DNA of 64,000 nucleotides. Source: a virus. The position numbers were made by a program, and so were the translations under genes. The first letter of the stretch is position 1. Every line of letters begins with the position of its first letter. The notes under the pieces are model-generated. The model worked only from the letters and a program-made list of their open reading frames with translations. It was not told where the DNA came from and did not search any database. Positions 27,682 through 36,602 of the stretch are shown in pieces. The stretch covers positions 1 to 64,000 of IMG/VR virus record IMGVR_UViG_3300037069_002825. The stretch is one strand, 5' to 3'.

Positions 27682-28339
27682 GGCGCCAACGATCCGCACC
27701 TTCGCGGAGTACATGGCCGAGCGACGCTGGGTGGACATGCGCGTCGTCACCGTAGGCCGGGTAGACCGCGTGCGCATAGAGGGCCTCGACATCAGGCTGC
27801 ACCAAGACCACGTGCACGTGCGGCAGAAGTTCCTGGAGAGTGAGACGGTGCGCTCCGCCGATCATGTGTTCGATTGTGAAGACGTGCGGTGGGTCAGGCC
27901 CACCAAACTGATGCTCGACCAGGTGCGCCCGTTGAGCCAGCCGCGCCCGGTGCCCGGCGGCGAGTCGGTCGACGATAAACAGGCGCAGGAGATAGTGGAC
28001 GCAATCGTCTCGGTGGTCTCGTTCACAAGTGGCGAGGCTGTCAGCGCGATCCGTGCGGGCGCCAACCGCGCGGGTCTGGACGAGCGTCAGGTTGCCATGT
28101 GGTGCGCCTTCGAGATGACCGACCTCTCGCTGGAAGTGATCTGCAAGCGTGAATTCGGATACCTCTCGACAATGCCCCTGGCTACGGTCCTCTCCTACAT
28201 AGAAGACTTCTATCGGGGTGACCGATTTAGCAAGCGCTTCGTGGAAAGGGTCAGGGCCGCCGCCACGGGTGCCAGTCTCGCGCTGGGGTACGTGCCTCGA
28301 CGCTCCGCTCTTGTCCCGGACTGGAAACGGGTGCTCTGA
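27671..28339 (+). CDS. Protein with a DnaA domain IV-like DNA-binding region
   Basis: The 222-residue protein overlaps rusA by 11 bases. Residues about 117-178 resemble the C-terminal DNA-binding domain of DnaA: ERQVAMW, then TDLSLEVI and a following REFG, in the order RQ-x-AMY...T-x-x-SL-x-x-IG-x-x-FG. There is no ATPase domain. It could bind a phage origin or act as a regulator. The N-terminal half is beta-rich and not recognised. Confidence 0.55.
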   Translation: MPTEAPTIRTFAEYMAERRWVDMRVVTVGRVDRVRIEGLDIRLHQDHVHVRQKFLESETVRSADHVFDCEDVRWVRPTKLMLDQVRPLSQPRPVPGGESVDDKQAQEIVDAIVSVVSFTSGEAVSAIRAGANRAGLDERQVAMWCAFEMTDLSLEVICKREFGYLSTMPLATVLSYIEDFYRGDRFSKRFVERVRAAATGASLALGYVPRRSALVPDWKRVL

Positions 28340-29541
28340 TGGACCTCACCATCTTCGGCAACGCCGTGGGGATCTCCGACATCAACGACTGGCGCGAATG
28401 CCCCGCTCGGATGGCGGACGGCATGCGCCGGCACACCGAGGGTGAGCTGCCCGGTCACACCAACTGGACCAACGCCTACGGCTCGGCGATCCACGAGGCA
28501 ATCTCGGTCGTCGAGAAAGAGTTGGTGTCCAACGAAGAGGCCATCGACCGCGTGTGGATCACCTACGGACCCTACCTCGACCCCGAGGATCTCGCGCTGT
28601 TGCGGGAGGACCTAGACAAATACCGTCGCGACACGCCGCTTGGCTTCCGGCTGGTGGCGGCCGAGGTGGACTGCCGCGTGCCGCTGGCCGTGATAGACGG
28701 CACGCAGTATTACTTTCGCTTCAAGCTCGACGCGCTATATCAGTCGCTCGCCAACCCGTCACTCTTCTTTCACCGCGACTACAAGTCCTCCAAGTGGCCG
28801 AAAAGCGAGGAAGAAGTCCACAAAGATCCCCAGATGTCGGCGTACAACTGGGCGATTTTCGAGCTGTACCCCGAGTGCCAACGGCTGGTGCAGTCCTATG
28901 AGCAGCTGCGCCACGGCAACATCATCACCTCTCGCAACGACACGCAACGCGCCGAGACCAAGGACTGGCTGATCAGGAACGTGAAGGCGCTGCTCGCTGA
29001 CGAGGAGATGAAGCCAAAGATCAACGACTTCTGTCGCTATTGCCCGAAAGTCATGGTGTGTCACGAGACGGAGCGCGCGACCACCTACTGGCGTGGCACG
29101 CTGGCGGTGCTCGCGCCGATGAGCAAGGAGGGCCGGCGCATCAAGGTCGACTTGGGCGACGACCAGGAAGAGGTCGAGCGGCTGATAACTGACGTGCTGC
29201 CCCGCGCCATCACCGCGCGCAAGCACCTCGAATACTTCGAGAAGACACTAAAGGGCGTGCTCGACGAGATGCCAAGCGGTGAAAGGTCTCGGCTTGGCTG
29301 GCGCACCAAGGATCGCAAGTCGAAAACCTTCAACCCCGATGGACTGAAACGCATCCACGAGGCGACGGGCGATCTCTTCTACGACCTGATAAGTCTCAGC
29401 CGTAAAGCCGTCGACACCTTCATCGGGAAGCCGGAAAAGGGCAAGCCGCTCACCCCGCAGCTGACAGTGATCCGCGAACAGGAGCTGGAGATCGTGGGCT
29501 CATCCCTTGAGGTGCCCGAGCGGGCGCCGGACGAGGACTGA
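28339..29541 (+). CDS. RecB/Cas4-like PD-(D/E)XK nuclease
   Basis: The 400-residue protein shows the family order: N-terminal SxINDWRECPARM-type entry, FRFKLDALY, HRDYKSSKWP (the D-x(n)-DYK core), then QMSAYNWAIFELYP (the conserved QLxxY motif) and a C-terminal Cys cluster (CRYCP...CHE) like the iron-sulphur Cas4/AddB cluster. Such proteins process DNA ends for recombination. It follows the annealing protein and RusA in one operon. Confidence 0.75.
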   Translation: MDLTIFGNAVGISDINDWRECPARMADGMRRHTEGELPGHTNWTNAYGSAIHEAISVVEKELVSNEEAIDRVWITYGPYLDPEDLALLREDLDKYRRDTPLGFRLVAAEVDCRVPLAVIDGTQYYFRFKLDALYQSLANPSLFFHRDYKSSKWPKSEEEVHKDPQMSAYNWAIFELYPECQRLVQSYEQLRHGNIITSRNDTQRAETKDWLIRNVKALLADEEMKPKINDFCRYCPKVMVCHETERATTYWRGTLAVLAPMSKEGRRIKVDLGDDQEEVERLITDVLPRAITARKHLEYFEKTLKGVLDEMPSGERSRLGWRTKDRKSKTFNPDGLKRIHEATGDLFYDLISLSRKAVDTFIGKPEKGKPLTPQLTVIREQELEIVGSSLEVPERAPDED

Positions 29542-29568
29542 GCTTTTCGCCGCACGTGGGGCGAAGCT
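29541..29568. terminator. Hairpin between convergent genes
   Basis: A 6-bp stem TTCGCC/GGCGAA (29546-29551 with 29560-29565), extended by AGCT/AGCT pairs with a bulge, overlaps the nuclease stop. It lies between rightward and leftward genes and may end transcription. Confidence 0.4.
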
Positions 29569-29668
29569 GGTGCTCTCAACCCGACACGGGTCCGCCCGTC
29601 AGATGGGAAGTATCCCGGAAGTACGCGCCGGTCGCGGAAACCGGACTCAAGTGAAAGCCACACGTTGG

Positions 29669-29878
29669 TCATGGCCTCACCGCCGATTTGTGCCGCTCGA
29701 TCACGTGCTGCACGACGACCCGCGTGTAACCGCTGTGCTTCTTTGCCTCGGCTCGCATGGCCTCCAGGGCCTCGTCGTGAGTGGCAGCCGTGCGTAGGAG
29801 ACCCCACCGTGTAACCAAATTCGGGCGCCATTCGATTCGGTAGGGAGCCAGGCGGTCAATCTCCTCCAGCGAAGCCAT
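29669..29878 (-). CDS. Small protein, function unknown
   Basis: The 69-residue protein starts at ATG 29878, overlapping the upstream gene by 23 bases. It ends in a basic helix-like run (RVVVQHVIERHKSAVRP). No family is recognised. Confidence 0.5.
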   Translation of the reverse strand: MASLEEIDRLAPYRIEWRPNLVTRWGLLRTAATHDEALEAMRAEAKKHSGYTRVVVQHVIERHKSAVRP

Positions 29879-30182
29879 CCTCCCTCACCTCCCCGCCATG
29901 TAGACGGAGTTCGCGCTCTAGCTCGGCGACGATCAGCGCCGCCGCCTTCACCAGGCTGCGTCGTCGCGTCGAGAGTTTGAAGTCGCCAAGGTCCCAGGGC
30001 CAGTAGCGCTCCGCGAGGGGAGCGGGGTCGAGGTACGCGATCGCCGCGAACGCAAGCTCACCAAATAGGTGGTTGTCGTCATGCTCGGGCGTCCAGCCCT
30101 TTGCGATCTGCTGGGCGCGCTCGGCGCGGACCAGGTCGAGCGCGGTCCCCTCGGTCGCGTGGCCCATCCGCTCGGCGCCCAT
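29856..30182 (-). CDS. Phage protein of the RAEQ...GWTPEHDD family
   Basis: ATG 30182 overlaps the upstream stop (ATGA) and gives a 108-residue product. The sequence RAERAQQIAKGWTPEHDDNH, YWPWDLGDFK and a final KAAALIVAELER is a recurring set of motifs in small phage proteins of unknown function. A longer upstream start is possible but would overlap more. Confidence 0.6.
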   Translation of the reverse strand: MGAERMGHATEGTALDLVRAERAQQIAKGWTPEHDDNHLFGELAFAAIAYLDPAPLAERYWPWDLGDFKLSTRRRSLVKAAALIVAELERELRLHGGEVREDGFAGGD

Positions 30183-30655
30183 CACACCCTCTCCGCCGCG
30201 CCCAGCACCTGCCGGGCAAGAGTCATGGGCGTTGGCTCGCCCTCCTCCAGCTCGCTCTCGGCCCACCCGAGCTGCGTGAGCGAGTCCTCGATCGCCTCGG
30301 CGCCCGCGTGCACCCGCTTCTCGAAGGTCGGTTCGTCGACCTCGTACTGAAACGGCATCGGGGTGGTGAGCCGGTAGGTGAAGTCTGGATCGAGTGCGTC
30401 CAGGAACACCCGGCCGAGGTCCTCCTCCAGCGCGATCTGGGTTCTGCGGCCCCTAGCGAAGCGCACCCCAATCGAGTCGATCCCCCGCTCTTCGACGATG
30501 GCCGCGAAGGGAAGGGGGCGCCTGTTGGAGTGCTCGGGCGGCCGGATCGCCAGCACCCACGCCTCTCCGGGCATCGGGCCGGCGGCCGGGCGGGGCTCGA
30601 CCGCGACGGGCTGGACTAGATCCTGGGTGGTGTCCTTCGGTTGGAGCTGCGGCAT
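30182..30655 (-). CDS. Small leftward protein, function unknown
   Basis: ATG 30655 has a good GGGGAG site 6 bases upstream. The protein of 157 residues is acidic with a beta-helical mix (VFLDALDPDFTYRL). It heads a three-gene leftward cluster that diverges from the loader-like gene at 30762. The intervening 106 bases should hold promoters for both directions. Confidence 0.6.
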   Translation of the reverse strand: MPQLQPKDTTQDLVQPVAVEPRPAAGPMPGEAWVLAIRPPEHSNRRPLPFAAIVEERGIDSIGVRFARGRRTQIALEEDLGRVFLDALDPDFTYRLTTPMPFQYEVDEPTFEKRVHAGAEAIEDSLTQLGWAESELEEGEPTPMTLARQVLGAAERV

Positions 30656-30761
30656 CGTTCTCCCCTTCGGTCGCTTGGTCGAGACGCATCCTAACCCGGA
30701 CGTTGCGAGCTTGCCCACGCCGACCCCGCAAACTCCGACAGCCGGGCGGAAGATCGAGCCG

Positions 30762-31706
30762 ATGCGCCGTGTACGGTCAGAGCAAGTGCCCGTCACACTC
30801 CCCTTCTACGCCGTGCTGAGCCGCGCTGAGGTGCGAAAGCTCCCGTGCCCCAAGTGCAACGCCGATATCGGCGGCAACTGTCTCGCCGACGATGGGTCGG
30901 AGAGCGAGAGGAACCACACGGCACGTACCCAACTGGCGATTGAGCGCTCGCTCATCACGATCGACGATCACGGAAATCTCCTAAATAGCGGAGGAAATAT
31001 CGTCGCGTCAGTGGCGGGGGCCTTGACAAGCCGAGGAGTGACGATAGTGTGGGACTACGGGGATTCTTCGTCTGAACTGCCAACTGCGTCAGAGCGCAAT
31101 CCCCCAGAGCGAAGCGAATCCCCTCCCTCCCCTCGTAGTAGACGATCAGGGACAACACCGCGCGCACGTGTATGGGACCACTACGACCGTGTGATCCTGA
31201 AATCGAGGGGAATGGACCGTCGGCTCGAAGTAAAGCGCGCCAAAGTCATTGACAAAGCGCTGGAGGTGCGAACAATCCAGCAGTGCTGCCGCGCTATCGA
31301 TGGGCTCAATGTGTCAGCGCACCACAACGGTGTGAATGACAGGCGCAAAAAGTACCTCGACATCCGGTACGCCCTCGCCGGGATCGGCAAGGAAGGTGAT
31401 GACGAACGAATCGACAAAATGGCGGAGAAAGCGCCGAGGCAGGACACGAGCACAGCCCAGGTCAGCGCCGGCTTCGTGACGGTCACCGAGTTCGTGGACA
31501 GCGTTCCGTCGGTCGTGGGCGAAAACGTCTGGACCCACGTGAAGAATGTTGAGCGCATGAGGAGAACGCCCGAGCATCTAACGCTACTATCCATTGGACA
31601 GCAGTCCGAACGAGAGCTGCGGGATCGCTTTCGCGTGGAGGTCCTACTAACCGACGCGGATGGCAGGGCTTACCCCCGGCCGATGCTGAGACGCCTGGAG
31701 GCATGA
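30762..31706 (+). CDS. Putative helicase loader / replication protein with a zinc finger
   Basis: ATG 30762 opens a 314-residue protein. Residues about 28-52 form a small zinc finger (CPKCNADIGGNC...H), a type common in actinobacterial phages. Residues about 155-215 contain VEVKRAKVIDKAL-like helices and CRAIDGLNVSAHHNG followed by KKYLDIRYAL, typical of phage replication initiators or DnaB loaders of the DnaD kind. It lies three genes ahead of the helicase gene. A disordered linker (about 85-130) joins the parts. Confidence 0.6.
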   Translation: MRRVRSEQVPVTLPFYAVLSRAEVRKLPCPKCNADIGGNCLADDGSESERNHTARTQLAIERSLITIDDHGNLLNSGGNIVASVAGALTSRGVTIVWDYGDSSSELPTASERNPPERSESPPSPRSRRSGTTPRARVWDHYDRVILKSRGMDRRLEVKRAKVIDKALEVRTIQQCCRAIDGLNVSAHHNGVNDRRKKYLDIRYALAGIGKEGDDERIDKMAEKAPRQDTSTAQVSAGFVTVTEFVDSVPSVVGENVWTHVKNVERMRRTPEHLTLLSIGQQSERELRDRFRVEVLLTDADGRAYPRPMLRRLEA

Positions 31707-31891
31707 TGGACCCCGTCGTGATCGCCGTCGTGCGCTCGGCCGGTAGGCTCACCGAAGGCGAGCTACGCTATCAGCTCCAGAAGCGCGGGCATCCCATGTG
31801 CGACAGCGCCGAGCTGCTCGGCGAGCTGGTCGATCTTGAACGCTGGGGTCTCGTCAAGACCGAGCTGCTGATCACGGCGGCGAGAGCATGA
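31703..31891 (+). CDS. Small winged-helix-like protein
   Basis: The 62-residue protein overlaps both neighbours by ATGA. It reads as a compact helix-turn-helix (RLTEGELRYQLQKRG, LLGELVDLERWGLV). It may assist replication control between the loader and helicase genes. Confidence 0.55.
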   Translation: MMDPVVIAVVRSAGRLTEGELRYQLQKRGHPMCDSAELLGELVDLERWGLVKTELLITAARA

Positions 31892-33261
31892 CGGTCCCGC
31901 CCGCAAGCGCGGCGGCCGAGTGGCAGGTCGTGGCGCACATGATCGACAAGCCGATGACGATCCCGGAGGTCGTCGGCATCCAGCTTGAGAGCCGGGACTT
32001 CGCCTCCACCGACGCGGCCTTGCTCTACGCGACCGCGACGGAGCTGTACTACTCAGACCTGCGGGTTGACCCAGTGATCGTCGGCGAGCGCCTTAGACCG
32101 TCGCTCTCGAAGCTCTGGAACGTCGCTGAGGGTCGGGTCTACGAGGAGCTGACGGGCCGAATCGCCCGAGCCGGCTATGCGGAGAACGTCCTAGAGCACG
32201 CGCACATCGTGAAGCGGCTCTCGGTCAGTCGCCAGCTCCTGAAGATAGCCATCCAGGCTCAGGGTGAGATCGCCGACGGGCGACTGACTCCACAGGAGAT
32301 CGGCGACAGGATGTCGGCCGAGGCGCTGAAAGTCACGAGCGAAACGATCAGGCGCTCGGAGCTGCTCACCTGGATGGAGGTCGGCACCGAGTACGCCAAG
32401 CACCTGCGTCGGCAGCGCATCGCCCGCGAGCAGGGGATCGAGCTGGCCGTCTACACGGGCCTGCCCTTCATCGACGACTGGACCATGGGGATAGCGCCCG
32501 GGGAGCTGATGTTCCTCGCCGGAGACCCAGGTGTCGGCAAGACAGCCATTGCATGGAGCGCCCTCAAGGGGTTCGCCGATCGCCAGCTAATGAAGCTCCG
32601 CGATCAGCAAATGGCGACCCTGGTGCTCTCGCTTGAGATGAGCCTGATCGCCTCGACGGCGCGGCAGGTGCAGGCCCTCACGAAAATCGACGGCATGCGC
32701 CTACGCTCCGGCGATATCTCAGATCGCGAGTGGAAACACATCCTGCGCGACTGGAAGGATCACGAGAACCTGCCGATCTTCTTCAACTTCGCATCGTCGT
32801 TCCGTCTGTCCCAGATGAGAGCATTGATTGTGGAGGCGATCCGCAAGTACAACGTGGGGTTCGTCGTCATCGACCACTTCAGGCAGATCGATGCTGACCA
32901 GAAATTCGCAAATTCCAATGACGCCGACGAGGCCAAGGTGCGTTTCCTCAAGGAGGAGATTGCAAAGGATCTCAACGTCGCGGTACTGTGCCTGGCGCAC
33001 ACGATCAAGGTCGGCCGAGGCGAGGGTGACCGCCGCCCGAAACTCTCGGACCTACGGGGCAGTGGCCAGATCAGTGCGCATGCAGACTTCGTCGCGTTCA
33101 TGTACCGACCGGCAAAGCATGCCGGACCGGAGGAGATGTCCATGGGCGCGATGGATGAGACGGACGCCGAGCTGGTCTGGAGCAAGAATCGACACGGCAC
33201 AGACGGCATAGCGCCGTTTTACTTCGAACCGACAACGATGACCGCCCGAGCGCGGTACTGA
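31888..33261 (+). CDS. dnaB: DnaB-type replicative helicase
   Basis: The 457-residue protein has an N-terminal helical domain (residues about 5-150) and a RecA-like motor. Walker A is GDPGVGKT (212-219), Walker B lies in FVVIDHFRQID (near 326-336), and SDLRGSGQISAHADFV is the DnaB motif 4/5 region. It unwinds the fork for phage DNA synthesis. The N-terminal domain is shorter and less clear than in E. coli DnaB. No intein is seen. Confidence 0.85.
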   Translation: MTVPPASAAAEWQVVAHMIDKPMTIPEVVGIQLESRDFASTDAALLYATATELYYSDLRVDPVIVGERLRPSLSKLWNVAEGRVYEELTGRIARAGYAENVLEHAHIVKRLSVSRQLLKIAIQAQGEIADGRLTPQEIGDRMSAEALKVTSETIRRSELLTWMEVGTEYAKHLRRQRIAREQGIELAVYTGLPFIDDWTMGIAPGELMFLAGDPGVGKTAIAWSALKGFADRQLMKLRDQQMATLVLSLEMSLIASTARQVQALTKIDGMRLRSGDISDREWKHILRDWKDHENLPIFFNFASSFRLSQMRALIVEAIRKYNVGFVVIDHFRQIDADQKFANSNDADEAKVRFLKEEIAKDLNVAVLCLAHTIKVGRGEGDRRPKLSDLRGSGQISAHADFVAFMYRPAKHAGPEEMSMGAMDETDAELVWSKNRHGTDGIAPFYFEPTTMTARARY

Positions 33262-33273
33262 GAGGAGCAGCAA

Positions 33274-34245
33274 ATGATGGACGGAGACGGCAGTGGATTC
33301 AGTCAGGGCCTCGACGATGATCCCTTCGAGGGCTCGGAGTTCGACGACGAGCTGATGGGCGGCGGCGAGTCGGAGGGCGCGACCACCATCTCGCAGGCGG
33401 CTCAGGCCGCAGTGACGCACCCCGCGCCGGCCGAGGCGGCGCAGCCCATCGCACAGGCCGGGGTCGCCCAGGAGCCGGAGCTGCCCGTCGTGAACAGGGA
33501 GGGCGAGCCCGTCGACCCTCCGATTGCCCCTACGACTGGGGCATCGACTGTCCAGCCTGTCGCGACATCGCCAGCGGCGACTCCCGAGCCGGCTTCGGCC
33601 CCCGCCGATCAGACGGCGCCTTCGAGTTCCGAGTCCCCCGTTCTGAGTGGACCTGGTGAGCCCGGTGAGCTGCGCCGGGAGCCCGAGGAGGTCACGCCGG
33701 AGCGCGCAGCCGAGGAGCTGTCGGTAAACGCGGCGGTCGCCGAGGCACTGGTCGCCGACCCGTCGGAGCCGCAGGAGACGGAGAAGGCCGCCCGTGGTGG
33801 GGCGATGCTGGGATCGCCGGGCGAGCCGGAGCCGGACCCTACGCAGCCTTTCGAGCCGCCGAGCGCATCAGAGCCGACGCAAGACGTGCTTGAGCCCCTA
33901 GAGCCCGAGGACGCAGCGCCGCCGGAGCAGGTGGCCACCAAAGACGGGCGAGTGACGCACAGGCGCTATGTGGTCCTGACCCCAGACAGGGGCGGCGTTT
34001 TTAGGCGCGTCTACTGGTACGAGAAGAATGGCGAGCTGTGCACGCGGGGCACACCGGGAGCGAAGCGCCAGAGCCTCGCGCTTGCGCGAGACGCGGACGG
34101 CGCCCGAGCCATCGCCTACCGAGCGTTGGGCAACGAGGGCCCAGTCGATCTCGTTGCGGTCTCGGAGTCCAACTTCCAGGTTGTGACAGTCGAGCCCGAC
34201 GAACCGAAACCTGCCAAGCGCAAGCTGAAAATGACCCGGCGGTAG
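33274..34245 (+). CDS. Acidic low-complexity protein with a folded C-terminal domain
   Basis: The 323-residue protein follows the helicase by 12 bases, after GAGAGGAGC. Residues about 1-225 are disordered and rich in Pro, Ala, Glu and Ser. Residues about 228-323 look folded (RRYVVLTPDRGGVFRRVYWYE) and end in a basic tail. A role with the replication proteins is likely from position; the family is unknown. Confidence 0.55.
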   Translation: MMDGDGSGFSQGLDDDPFEGSEFDDELMGGGESEGATTISQAAQAAVTHPAPAEAAQPIAQAGVAQEPELPVVNREGEPVDPPIAPTTGASTVQPVATSPAATPEPASAPADQTAPSSSESPVLSGPGEPGELRREPEEVTPERAAEELSVNAAVAEALVADPSEPQETEKAARGGAMLGSPGEPEPDPTQPFEPPSASEPTQDVLEPLEPEDAAPPEQVATKDGRVTHRRYVVLTPDRGGVFRRVYWYEKNGELCTRGTPGAKRQSLALARDADGARAIAYRALGNEGPVDLVAVSESNFQVVTVEPDEPKPAKRKLKMTRR

Positions 34246-34257
34246 GAGAAGAGTCCG

Positions 34258-34614
34258 ATGGCAGAGCAGGTGAAAGCCAACGAGAAGGAGATGCAACTCA
34301 AGATCACGGGTTGCTCTCCCGTCTATTCGGGGAAAAATACACGCGGCGACGACTATACGATCTTCGAGATATTTGCGGAGAAGCCAGACGGCACGCCGAT
34401 AACCGAAAAGCTCAGGGCTTTCACCGCTCTGCCGGTCGGACAGTTCATGGACGTGACAGTAAAAGCCTTCAACAGCGAGGAGCACGGACGCTCCTTCACC
34501 GTCTTCCCAAAGGACAAGAAAGCCAGTGCCACCCAGGCCGTGAACGAGCTGACCGAGATGGTCACCGACCTCATGCGCCGGGTGGGAGAGTTGGAGAGGC
34601 GCGGTGGTGTCTAG
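34258..34614 (+). CDS. Single-stranded DNA-binding-like protein
   Basis: The 118-residue protein has an OB-fold-like beta pattern (MQLKITGCSPVYSGKN, DDYTIFEIFAEK, FMDVTVKAF) and a C-terminal helix instead of the usual acidic SSB tail. It sits between the helicase and a sigma-like gene. The fold call is by pattern only. Confidence 0.45.
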   Translation: MAEQVKANEKEMQLKITGCSPVYSGKNTRGDDYTIFEIFAEKPDGTPITEKLRAFTALPVGQFMDVTVKAFNSEEHGRSFTVFPKDKKASATQAVNELTEMVTDLMRRVGELERRGGV

Positions 34615-34655
34615 GCGACACCCGTCCGAGTGTCAGTGCTACAGTGTCCGCCGAG

Positions 34656-35264
34656 ATGAGTAACTCGTCGCTTAGCGCCGTCGAGCTGGAGCCCTACGAG
34701 GGCCTGATCTTCACCACGGCGCGCAGATTTGCCACGAGATGCGGGATGGAGGAAGAGGATCTCCGTCAAGAGCTACGGCTCAAGGCGGCTCAGGCGGTGG
34801 TGAAATACGACTCCTCGCGGAGCAGGCAGCCACTCGCAAACTGGGTGTTCAGCCTGATAGTGAATCGGGTGACAGATCTACGGCGCACACACATGCGCCA
34901 AAGGCTGAGCGTGGGCCACATCGAGGATTTCAGGGGTCACAGTAGCGACGGCAGTGATATGGACCTCAGCCAGTTCGAGCTGCGCTACTTTCACCTCGAT
35001 CACGACACCGTCTACGGGCGCATCGATGAGGGCGGGTTCGTAATGCCCGCGACCCTCACCGAGCGCGAGACGAACGTGTTGCGCCTGCTCCTGCTCGACT
35101 ACTCCAAGGTGGAAGCCGCGAAGATCCTCGGCCTCACCGACTGGATGGTGTACGAAGCGGTCGAACGGCTGAGAGAAAAGCTCAGCGACTGGCACCCTAC
35201 CTCACAGCCCGACAACTGTTCAGTTGTCGGGCTGCACGGCGCCGAGCTTCCCGTCGCTGCCTAG
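34656..35264 (+). CDS. Sigma-70-family-like factor
   Basis: ATG 34656 gives 202 residues. Residues about 10-85 match region 2 (EGLIFTTARRFATRCGMEEEDLRQELRL and NRVTDLRR) and residues about 130-185 match region 4 (TERETNVLRLLLLDYSKVEAAKILGLT with a following DNA-reading helix). Region 1 and region 3 are missing, as in ECF factors. It may direct host polymerase to phage promoters. A -10-like TACAGT (34640-34645) lies 10 bases before the start. Confidence 0.65.
   Translation: MSNSSLSAVELEPYEGLIFTTARRFATRCGMEEEDLRQELRLKAAQAVVKYDSSRSRQPLANWVFSLIVNRVTDLRRTHMRQRLSVGHIEDFRGHSSDGSDMDLSQFELRYFHLDHDTVYGRIDEGGFVMPATLTERETNVLRLLLLDYSKVEAAKILGLTDWMVYEAVERLREKLSDWHPTSQPDNCSVVGLHGAELPVAA
35206..35233. terminator. 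Strong bidirectional hairpin inside two converging gene ends
   Basis: A perfect 13-bp inverted repeat (35206-35218 with 35221-35233, 2-base loop) lies in the last codons of both the sigma-like gene and the leftward gene at 35220. It likely terminates both transcripts; the genes overlap by 45 bases around it. Confidence 0.65.
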
Positions 35265-35585
35265 CTCGCGGCCGTGCAAAACGCCGGCTAGGTAGGAAAC
35301 CAGCATCGCGTAGACCCAGCTCCTGACAGCGCCCTCGGCATCAGCTATCTCCTCGCGAAGGTTCAGATCGGACCTCTTGAACTGGGCCTCGACCGCGACT
35401 ATCAGCTCGTCGAAGCTCTCGCGTGTGGCGAGCATAATCGCTCCGCCTGTGGCGTTGATGTCTACTCCTAGCGCCGCACAGTTGCCCTCCAGCGCCGCGA
35501 GCGCGCTCGCGGCGTCCTCGTTGGACCACATCGGCCATCGCTGGATCTCCGCGAACAGTTCGGCGACCTGCTCCTCGGACTTCAT
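35220..35585 (-). CDS. Last gene of the leftward operon, function unknown
   Basis: The 121-residue acidic helical protein starts at ATG 35585, overlapping the integrase stop. It contains SWVYAMLVSYLAGVLHGREL. Being coupled to the integrase it could be a directionality factor, but it lacks the basic composition of Xis proteins, so this is a guess. Confidence 0.5.
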   Translation of the reverse strand: MKSEEQVAELFAEIQRWPMWSNEDAASALAALEGNCAALGVDINATGGAIMLATRESFDELIVAVEAQFKRSDLNLREEIADAEGAVRSWVYAMLVSYLAGVLHGRELGSDGKLGAVQPDN

Positions 35586-36598
35586 GCCACGAGCCCGAGA
35601 CGCTCAGCGAACGCGCCTTCCGTCTGTTCGCCAACGCGCTGGATGTCGGCCTTTGCGATGCGTGCGTAGGCAAGGGTCTGATCGATCGAGCCGTGTCCCA
35701 TCGTGATCTGGAGGTGCTCAAGCGGCATGCCGGCGCGCAGGCTCTCGGTTGCGTAGGTGTGACGGAACGGGTGCCAGTTCCAGACCTTACCGGAGAGGCT
35801 GATCCCGTTGTGCATCTGGTCGAGTGTCATTGGCGTGAGGTAGTCCGGTGGGTACAGCCGGAGCCACGGTCGGTTGTGGGTGACGCCGAGTCGCTCGCGG
35901 AACTCCAGCCATTCGGCGACGGCTAGGCGTGAATGGGCCATGTAGGGGACCTCGCGTTCCTTCGCCGTGCCCGGTCCCTGCTTGGCGGTGACGACGATCA
36001 CACCGTCGTTGTCGGGGTGAATCTGGGCCATCGTAATATGGCATATCTCGATGCAACGCAGGCCCTCCTCCAACGCGAGTGAGACCTGCGCCTCCAGCTG
36101 GTAGCGCCTCGCCCATAGCCAGATCCCCCGTTGGATCGGCGTCTTGCCCTCGTCGAAGCGCTTGAGTTTGCGAGAGCCCTTCCCGCTCAGCGGCGGTGAC
36201 GGGTAACGCTCGGCCAGCTCGCGGTAGAAGGTGCGGATCTCGCTGGGTGTGTAGGGCTTCGGCGTAGACTGCGCGGAGCTGCCCCGTGGGTTCGGTACGG
36301 CTTTCAGGCGCAGGCGCAGCTCGGCGTCGATGAGTCCCGCTCTAAAGGCCCACGTGTGAAAGGCGCGAATCATCCCGTGCTTCGTTCGTACGGTGTTGGG
36401 GTGAAGACCACGGTCAATCTCGGCACCCATCCACTCCATGACCTCGCCGGGTTGCATCTCCACCAGCGGACGGTCATTCAGCACTTCCTCGGCAAAGCTC
36501 CCCAGCAGGGCAAGCTGTTCCTTGCGCCGCTGGGGAGTCACGCTGTTGGGCGCCATGTGCTCTTGCTCAAAGCGCAGCAGCAGCTCCTTGTTCGTCAT
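35582..36598 (-). CDS. int: Tyrosine integrase
   Basis: The 338-residue protein has an N-terminal core-binding helix domain (about 1-90) and a catalytic domain with the full set: R181 (GLRCIE), K206 (TAKQG), H276 and R279 (HPFRH), H302 (GHGS) and Y311 (LAYARI). It mediates site-specific integration, which marks the phage as temperate. It is coupled to the downstream gene and lies 4 bases from the HTH regulator gene upstream. An insertion at residues about 133-160 is longer than usual. No attachment site could be identified. Confidence 0.9.
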   Translation of the reverse strand: MTNKELLLRFEQEHMAPNSVTPQRRKEQLALLGSFAEEVLNDRPLVEMQPGEVMEWMGAEIDRGLHPNTVRTKHGMIRAFHTWAFRAGLIDAELRLRLKAVPNPRGSSAQSTPKPYTPSEIRTFYRELAERYPSPPLSGKGSRKLKRFDEGKTPIQRGIWLWARRYQLEAQVSLALEEGLRCIEICHITMAQIHPDNDGVIVVTAKQGPGTAKEREVPYMAHSRLAVAEWLEFRERLGVTHNRPWLRLYPPDYLTPMTLDQMHNGISLSGKVWNWHPFRHTYATESLRAGMPLEHLQITMGHGSIDQTLAYARIAKADIQRVGEQTEGAFAERLGLVA

Positions 36599-36602
36599 GG
36601 GC

